Shown here: positions 57,204 to 64,000 of the stretch, in pieces | Position numbering within the stretch: position 1 is the first letter of the stretch | How the letters are laid out: every line of letters begins with the position of its first letter | DNA from: Linanthus parryae | Lineage: Eukaryota > Streptophyta > Magnoliopsida > Ericales > Polemoniaceae | DNA length: 64,000 bases | Direction: 5' to 3' | NCBI GenBank assembly: GCA_023055425.1 | Contig: JALGPY010000002.1 | Span: forward strand, 120,292,088-120,356,087 | Position numbers and translations under genes: made by a program | The notes under the pieces: model-generated | Told to the model about the DNA's origin: nothing | Seen by the model: the letters and a program-made list of their open reading frames with translations, nothing else | Databases searched by the model: none

Positions 57204-60200
57204 TGCCCTACTTCGTAACTCTCGCCTTTCCTACAAGCTAGATCTGTCTGTCTCTGTACCATTACTGGAAGAGAAGAAATGAATCTTGCTGATGTCTTTC
57301 TTCGTTCTAGTCTCGCGTTATGCTAGATGACTCAGAGCATGGATGCTACAAAATGGAATAGCTTTGATGCCTATTCGACACAATTCTTCTTCTGGCTCTG
57401 CCCTTTTTTTGTTATGAAGAGTCGAATCCAGGCTCAGTAAATAAAGTAGAAATTAGAGTAGGTTTAGAGAGGCACGTATTTCTGCTCGACTACGAAGTGA
57501 AAGCTCTCCGAATCTTTAGGGGACTATCAATTAATCAATCTTTCAAGTGATTTAAGACAGTGCTGTGCTAGCTTTGTCCTACACGAGCTGCACGAGGCTA
57601 TCGGGGCAAAAAGCTTCGACAGATTTCGCGATGAAAATAGGATGTGGAGTTAGATGGTGCTTTCCGAATCGGTAGGCCATTTATCGCCCTTGGGCCACAA
57701 TCTATAGATAGAGTGCCTATGCCTAGTATGAGAAGCCAGTAGTACCGGTCAAGTAAGAAAGGGAGTTTCTATCCCCGCTAACGTAATCTTCGATCTAATA
57801 GGAAATCCTCTAAGGTTTGATGGTTTTGGGAAATGAACAAGCGAATGACGAGCTAATTGGCGCATACAAATCTCCCATAGACGCAGGGGCGCATTATTTA
57901 GTAGAGTATGCCGCCTGCTTCCTCCAGCATAGTGGGTAGGGGAAGGGGTAGTGGAAGGGAAAGTGCTAGGATAGAAAGGCAACCTCCGCCCCCAAAGGGA
58001 AGGGGTGGAATCCAATTAAAGCAAAGCTTTTGCACCCGAGATAAAGGAGAAAAAGAGGCTACTTTTGACGAAGCTCAAGCAAACGAAAAATGTTTCAACA
58101 TTTTTTAACTTTATAGTAGGGGTGTTGGAAGTCCTCTATTATATAATTTTACGGAATAGAAAAGCTTAGGTTTTTATTCCTCGGCGGCTTGCAGCAGGAG
58201 GGAGAAATAAGAAAACGAATATTCCAACGAGGTTAGGATTGCCACTCTGAGAACAAACTCCCTAAAAAGAAACGAAAGTTGGCATGGCAGCAGGGTCAGA
58301 GGCCCAAGATCATGGGTAGGCCTTAAAAGGCCTCTAATCGCCCGCAAACACTCATTGGTAGACCAGCGCAGGGGAGCGCACCATTATGTGGTCGGCTCTC
58401 TAGCTCCCTTGACTATTCACTCGATTCGATCCTTTCTTCCGGAATAGCACCCGACAGAAAAAAGAGGGATGTTGCTGAGTGAGGAGTTCGACATCCTGGG
58501 TAGGCTTCGTTCAATTCTCATTCCTGTGCTGATCCCGGACTTGCAGAATAGATTACCCCCTTTTCACTTTAAAATAGGGCTAGGGTAAGGGAAGGTAGGC
58601 TTAACTAACGTCAAAGGAAGGCCGGATCAATTATTAGTTCATCGAAGGAGCGAGTTTTTGATTACATGGGACAAGCTCCCTCTGCTTCTGCAGATATATC
58701 GCTTAATAAAGAATGGTTGCCTGGGCTGGGGACAGCTCCCAAAGAAAAGAATGATCGACACTCCGTAAGGTGCTGCGTGATAGGATCTTGTTGATGGGTC
58801 ATCTATAAGGAAGGGGGCATCCAATCCATTTAGTACAGCTGAAATGAAACCTACGACGGACCCGGTGCTAGTGCTCAAGAAGCAGAAGACCACAGATCTC
58901 CTCGTCTTATGAGTGCCGAGGTGCGCGATAAATCTAAGAAAGTTCAACATTCGATATAAGTCTCTTTTATCATTCATAGAGCGTAACATGATCTTTAGGT
59001 TACACCTATGCTTTACCGTTCTCGCCTTTTACGGAGTCGATCACAAGAGTTGGCCATTCACTCTTTAGAACATTCCTCATTCCTTTCTGTCAAAGAAGGC
59101 ATTCTTTAATAGTAGTTCCGGAAGTTGTTCAACTGGTACTGTAACAAGCAAGTAAGCTTTCCACTACTGATTCTGTGAGACTCCATATGCTAGCTTTTCT
59201 TCAAAGCTAATCTGTGAGACATAACCCTTTCGCATTGGACTTTGTCTTGGTCTTCATTGGTCCTGCGAGTAAGAAACAGTCTATCGTGAATCATCTTAAA
59301 AAGGGGTTCCGGTCCCTAAAATGAATAAGAGCCTGCCTGCTCTTTCTTAAGCTACCTATTCTTTCACGATCGCATTTACCGGGTTTCCATTAATAGAATC
59401 AGTGGGAAGTAGCCTTTCTTTCCATAGTCTTTGGCATGGGACATAGGGCATTGGTCATAGCTTCTGGCATAGTATCTTCGTAATCAAGTATGGTATTCTA
59501 TCTCCTACCGAAGGAGTCCTACTCCCAATAGAAGGCTGGAACTAACACCTATTTCATCTTTTACACATTCCCAATCTCTTCAGCAAGTATGATTTGATAT
59601 CCCGGGCATCAATCAGCAGAGGAAAAGAGTTTGTTTCCTTGGCCAGGTAAAGCATGTAGGGCATCATTCCCTTGGTCAGCCTTCTAGGGTAGGTTCGGTC
59701 GGGCCAGTGAGCTATTACGCACTCGGAGCTTCTAGGCAAACATCCTTACCCTTTCCATAGGGGCGGTCGAGATACTAAAGAATCCCAGTTAGTGGAACAC
59801 CCTTCTGCTTCGGCTTATGCCTTCTCTTACGAGAGTTGGGTTTGGTTTGCTTTACGCGCTAGGAGCTTCCTGTGCCTTATTGATAGGGGAAATGAAGCAG
59901 AAATCGATTCCTCTTCTGTACTGAATTCAAGTGAAACTACTACTCTTGTTCGCCTAAGGGAGTTGAAAGTATCGGGTTGTTTCTATTCCTTTATTTTGAG
60001 TACCTTTGCTAAAAGAAAAGAATGGTAGGTAAAACAAAGGTGAGCGAAAGGCACCGGGATATTCTATTGCTGTTGAGCGAACCTGTTTTTGACAAAGAAA
60101 AGAGTGGTCCTGTTCCTTCTCCATAGGGAGCGGGAAATTTGCCTTCTAAAAGGGGTAGTCCTCTTGCTAGCTGATTGAGATACGGGAAAGAAGAGATGTT

Positions 60201-62670
60201 TGTGATTCAAAGATCATATAGTAGGTCTTTAGAAGCGAGAATCCCGCCTGGGGGCTATCCATAGTAACATTCCCCCGGGGGTCAGTACAATAAGGCTCCC
60301 TTCTTCGATCACTTGGTGGAATGGACAGCCCTTTCAGTCTTCAGCATAGGTTGCCATTTCTTCAACATCATAACTCTTCCTCACGCTCTCTCGCAAGCTC
60401 TATCGTCAAAGAATCCCCTGAAAGAGCTCACTCTTTCACTTTACGAGTGGCTCATGTGCACCCGGCCTAATTGAAAAATAGAGGAAGAAGAGGCATTTTA
60501 CCCTTGGTGAAGTAATAGAAGAGAGGAAGGCATTTCCGCTTCGATTTGATTTCAGCTGCCGAATAGAAACCTTATTTCTGCATTTCAGCTATTTGAAGAA
60601 GGGCTATCGGCTCTGTTCACAGATAAACATTGAATGTAGGTACATCGAAAAAAGAAGAAGATTCAAGCCGGATTTCCGACTTGGGACGGGGGAAAAGTGG
60701 TGCCCGTCCCCTCAAAGGCTTACTCGCACCTATTTCTCAATTTATAGGAGAGCAAAACAAAGATGAAGAGAGAAAGAGGATTCCCTCCCTAAACTAAAGG
60801 GAGGTATTGTACACATCACTGGATTTGACTACTCCAAAGTAGCCTAAGCAAGAAGCCAATGAAATAAAAGAAAGTATATTATCCCAGAGACATCCTTCGC
60901 TTGAGCCTGGTGTAACATTACTTCATAGAAGAATGCCTGCTCGTTCCAAACTAGAGCTGCGATATCATAGGTCCGGTCGGGAGTGAACAGCACTTCCACT
61001 TCGGTTTCGCATTCAACAAGAAGAAATATCATATAAAGTCGCTTTCGGACCTAAAGGCCCCCTCAGCTCAGCATCGGTAGCAGACATCGAGCCTAGCTTC
61101 TAATCGAAAGCGTAACAAGCCGCTATGCTTAACACATGAAATGCAATAACGTTCTGGTACAAGCCCACTCACTGAAACAAGAGTCGTACATTCAGCAGCA
61201 TTTACCATCAATAATGAACTTGATGAAGGAGTTGCTTAGCCAAGGGTTGTTGCTGCCGTACCCCTATGTTCAGTAATCTCTTTGATTCGTTTTCTCTACA
61301 ATGGACATTCTCTTTTGTTATACCGATAGAGAAGTTAAGTCGGGATACTATAATAGAAGATAACTGGTCTTATTTGCGGATTTGAGAATCAATAGCGCGA
61401 AAGAGCAGAGTCGATCACTTCTTAGGGCAGGCCTTCCCTTGTCTCTTTCATCCGAACACCCAAGCTTCAAGCCCTTAACTATACTATTTTTACAACACTC
61501 GCTTTCATTTTCTTATTTAACTATAAATCGCACTATTGGTGCCTTTTCCCAAACCCAGGATTTTTCCTCTTTTTCCTAGAATTTGCATTCTATAAAAGGA
61601 GTCCGTCACTACCTTCTTGGCAAGAGCTCTCTATAACTCTTTCCCTCAAGTCATCCCTAATAGTATAGACTTGAGAAGGACGGGGGCCCTATTCATTTCC
61701 TGATTAGCGCAGGAATCGAACCCGCGCTAGATCTGATCCATCTGACATCTCCCCCCCACCTTTCTTCTCTAAGACATCATAAGGACGCCTATATGCAAGC
61801 AAGACTCCTCGAAAGCCCCTTCTATAAATTGGATTCCATTGGCCGGCACTACTCTCATCTAACTTGAATAGTCTTCTTATTACAGCGACTATTAAGCAGG
61901 GATCATTCCTTCGACTATTCATAGGCATCCGTACCAAGGTTTCCTAGAATAGCTTCTGACTCTTACAAGAGTCTAGACTCTCACTTACAATAAAAGAATG
62001 GTTATAAGACCTGAACCGTGAGACAGTCCCCGCTGAGGAAAACTCGACTCTTATTGGGAATCCACACGTAATTCAGATTAAGACTACATGTTAGTGAATC
62101 AAAGGGGCACGCATCCCTTTGCGGCCGACAAGAAGGCTTGCACTAATCTAAAATAGTCTCTTCGGAGCAATAAAAGATGAAAGGCAGAACACTACAATAA
62201 AGAGAAAAAAACATATCACATTATATAAGCCATTTCTCTCTTTAAAATACCTCCAACATTTCAGAGCTTTCTTTCCCCTAATAGCTCTCTATTACTACTT
62301 TTCTTTTTTTTTTCGAAAAAGGATCACTTCATTACCTAATAAGACCGGATTTGCCGCATCGGGAAAGAGAGGGTCACTCCTATTTAGTTTCTAAGGTGAT
62401 CAGTCCTATCAGAAAGAAGATCAGGTGTGCGATAACTATACTAGCTTTGTGGCGTCTTTCATCAAAGATCGGTGTCGGTTTTCAAGATAGGATAGCGAGG
62501 CATGGAAGCTTTCTGCTATGCTTATGCAATTATAGGATAGAGGAGAGTTACTGTAAACACACAACTTCCACCCTGTTGGCTGTAGTTTTAGCTTGTATAT
62601 GTGAGAAAAATATAATATAAAAAAATATTTAAATAAACCATTTTTCTGCAGGAACTAGAACAAAGCAGAT

Positions 62671-62676
62671 TTTATT
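62671..62676 (-). terminator. Poly(A) signal of the small minus-strand gene
   Basis: Minus strand GGAATGAATAAAATCTGC contains AATAAA, about 218 bp after the stop codon. It follows a T/G-rich TTTGTTTGGTTTTCTTTGTTG stretch resembling a plant far-upstream element. Confidence 0.5.
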
Positions 62677-62893
62677 CATTCCAGCACTAGAAGCAATTTT
62701 GTTACATGGAAAATAGGAAGCTTACACACACATAGACCAGCCACACAACTAAACACAACAAAGAAAACCAAACAAAGACACTTAGCATAGGAGTAGATCT
62801 CCACCAAAGAAGAAGAAGACCCTACATTAAAACACACTACTTTGCGTCTACAGACACTTATTTAAATCTTCTAGAAAGAGTCGACGGACTCTT

Positions 62894-63148
62894 CTAGTCT
62901 CCACGGTCACCGAGGGTAGCAGCCCGCACAATGAGCTCTTGCTGTTCGTTGAGGAGCGACCTCCTCCTGTCTTCCAGACCGCGAATGCGGTCCCGTAAAA
63001 GTTGCATCCTTCTTCCTACGTCCTCAGGATCGAGAGCAGGCGGATGCTCCCAGAACAGACCAAGCCTTTGCTCACATTGGAGCTTCAGGTTTTCTACCTG
63101 ATGGATTGAGTTCTGAATAGTGGCCAGTCTTTCGGCAATGATTTCCAT
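62894..63148 (-). CDS. Small coiled-coil protein of unknown function with pol II-type signals
   Basis: 84 residues from the ATG at 63148. Two predicted helices: residues 1-33 (MEIIAERLATIQNSIHQVEN) and about 45-77 (VGRRMQLLRDRIRGLEDRRR ...), joined by FWEHPPALDPED. Heptad-like leucines suggest a helical hairpin or dimer. No signal peptide, membrane segment or catalytic motif. A consensus TATA box lies 71 bp upstream and AATAAA downstream, so it has the layout of a compact nuclear gene although the surroundings are mitochondrial-like. I do not recognise the family. It could be a nuclear gene captured by mitochondrial DNA, a gene inserted into the NUMT, or part of an unrecognised element. Its GC-balanced, evenly used codons support a real coding history. 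Confidence 0.5.
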   Translation of the reverse strand: MEIIAERLATIQNSIHQVENLKLQCEQRLGLFWEHPPALDPEDVGRRMQLLRDRIRGLEDRRRSLLNEQQELIVRAATLGDRGD

Positions 63149-63218
63149 TAAGTTTTACTGAAAGTCTTTCTTTCTGACTTCTACCTCTCTCTTTGAAAAT
63201 ATAGACTGAAAGAAGCTT

Positions 63219-63229
63219 CTATTTATAGG
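63219..63229 (-). promoter_or_regulatory. TATA box of the small minus-strand gene
   Basis: Minus strand GGCCTATAAATAGAAGC is a textbook plant TATA box. A start about 30 bp downstream would give a leader of roughly 40-50 nt before the ATG at 63148. Confidence 0.55.
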
Positions 63230-64000
63230 CCTTGGAGGCGCTTAACTCTTTCTTATTATTAGTAAGAATTGTTGTCTTAGTTTCATAACATGTTTCAACC
63301 CCGGCTTTTCATGAATATGGAACCAGATCCACTAGATTTTAGTGTGCTGAATAATTCTCTTCGTACGGATTGGAGTACGAAAGGCCCCCATGTTTTTCGC
63401 GGGTATCGCCACGCGGCTTAAGCCCGATCACTCCCTAAGGAATAGGAGGCAATAATAGAGCGAATCTGTCAGAGAGTACTCCACCACGACAAAGCACGCT
63501 CAGTCAATCGTCACTCGACAGCTCGAAAGCGGATCAGTACAAAACCATGTGATCTGTACTTGTTTACGTACTCCCCCTTAGGCCTAGGGCTTCGTCGTAC
63601 CCTGCTTACTCCTCTTTCACTTTCACTGGCTTCTACTTGTATTTTTTTTATTGGCGGATTTGTACCCAGGTACATCATGAACTCCCCTCTGCCAATCGTC
63701 ACTCGACAGCTCTGTCCTTTCTTAGGAAAAGACCTAACCACTATCTCTTGATTCATCTGTTTTTTCTACCTTTAGAGCTCGCTCTGTCAGTCCACTAAGA
63801 CCTTAGTGTTCACTAACAGCGGTATACAGTAAGTCAGTACACCCACTACTCTCTCTACACTATTCCTCTCTACAGGCCCTTTTTCTCTCTCCTCATTTCT
63901 GAGATAAGGGGCATCTTTTTATTTAACATTCAATAAGATGTATTCGAATGAAAACCCTTTTTCAAATATCCTCTCCGTATTCCTCAGCAATCTTTATGAC

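Larger units (their letters stand above)
54305..64000. other. Mitochondrial-like DNA insertion (NUMT), runs past the window end
   Basis: From about 54305 the sequence changes: near 42% GC, few homopolymers, no retroelement domains, and phrases typical of plant mitochondrial spacers (AAGGGGAACTTTGGTTACGC, GAATCGAACCCGCGC). It contains an intact trnM of the kind plant mitochondria carry. I find no nad, cox, atp, cob, rps or rRNA gene, so it derives from intergenic mitochondrial DNA. The left 54 kb is clearly nuclear. The alternative is a misjoined organellar contig. Confidence 0.7.

Noticed and set aside
61706..61728. T-arm-like sequence of a tRNA (minus strand GCGGGTTCGATTCCTGC)
   Set aside because: The stem and TTCGATT loop look right, but no matching acceptor, D or anticodon arm can be built around it; at most a tRNA remnant.
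1..64000. CRISPR array or bacterial operon
   Set aside because: No regularly spaced identical repeats, and all recognisable content is plant nuclear or organellar.

Overview
This is nuclear DNA from a flowering plant, most likely a eudicot; I cannot place the species. The evidence is Ty1/copia and Ty3/gypsy (Athila-like) retrotransposons, plant-type Stowaway, hAT and Helitron elements, an ATL-family RING-H2 gene, two spliced exons of a signal peptidase subunit, and about 9.7 kb at the right end that reads like plant mitochondrial DNA. Only three stretches look like host protein genes: SPCS3 exons 1-2 (6280-6571, minus), an intact intronless ATL6/ATL31-like E3 ligase (43496-44614, plus), and a small unrecognised coiled-coil ORF with its own TATA box and poly(A) signal (62894-63148, minus).

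Layout. 891-2592: decayed copia pol. 2852-3452: tandem duplication. 4704-5330: non-autonomous hAT element with a perfect 8-bp target duplication. 6822-12235: a non-coding LTR element with three LTR copies in a head-to-tail series. Its first LTR carries a Helitron, which in turn carries a Stowaway-like element and an inverted Helitron copy. Its 2.9-kb internal region holds a dispersed array of short hairpins. The stem sequences differ, but the cap is constant: a C-G closing pair and a 5-nt loop close to CWGAA. This is the most unusual structure in the window. 12690-18352: Athila-like gypsy remnant. 18353-33606: a pile-up of one copia family, containing a recent damaged copy, a decayed copy sharing an LTR with it, and an inverted partial copy. 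35623-42550: a near-complete copia element with the 5-bp duplication ACCCT. 43496-44614: the ATL gene. 45191-47601: a Stowaway MITE, a second Stowaway-in-Helitron composite and a hAT MITE. 48340-54160: gypsy LTRs and internal fragments. About 54305-64000: mitochondrial-like DNA with an intact chloroplast-type trnM(CAU).

The retroelement coding regions are all damaged. The 35.6-42.6 kb copia differs from an open gag-pol by one extra G and one nonsense codon, and its 5' LTR has lost the segment holding the TATA box. The 20-26.8 kb copia has two nonsense codons, a substituted protease active-site glycine and a deletion removing the end of RNase H and most of the 3' LTR. Any transposition of these copies or of the small elements would need proteins supplied from elsewhere.
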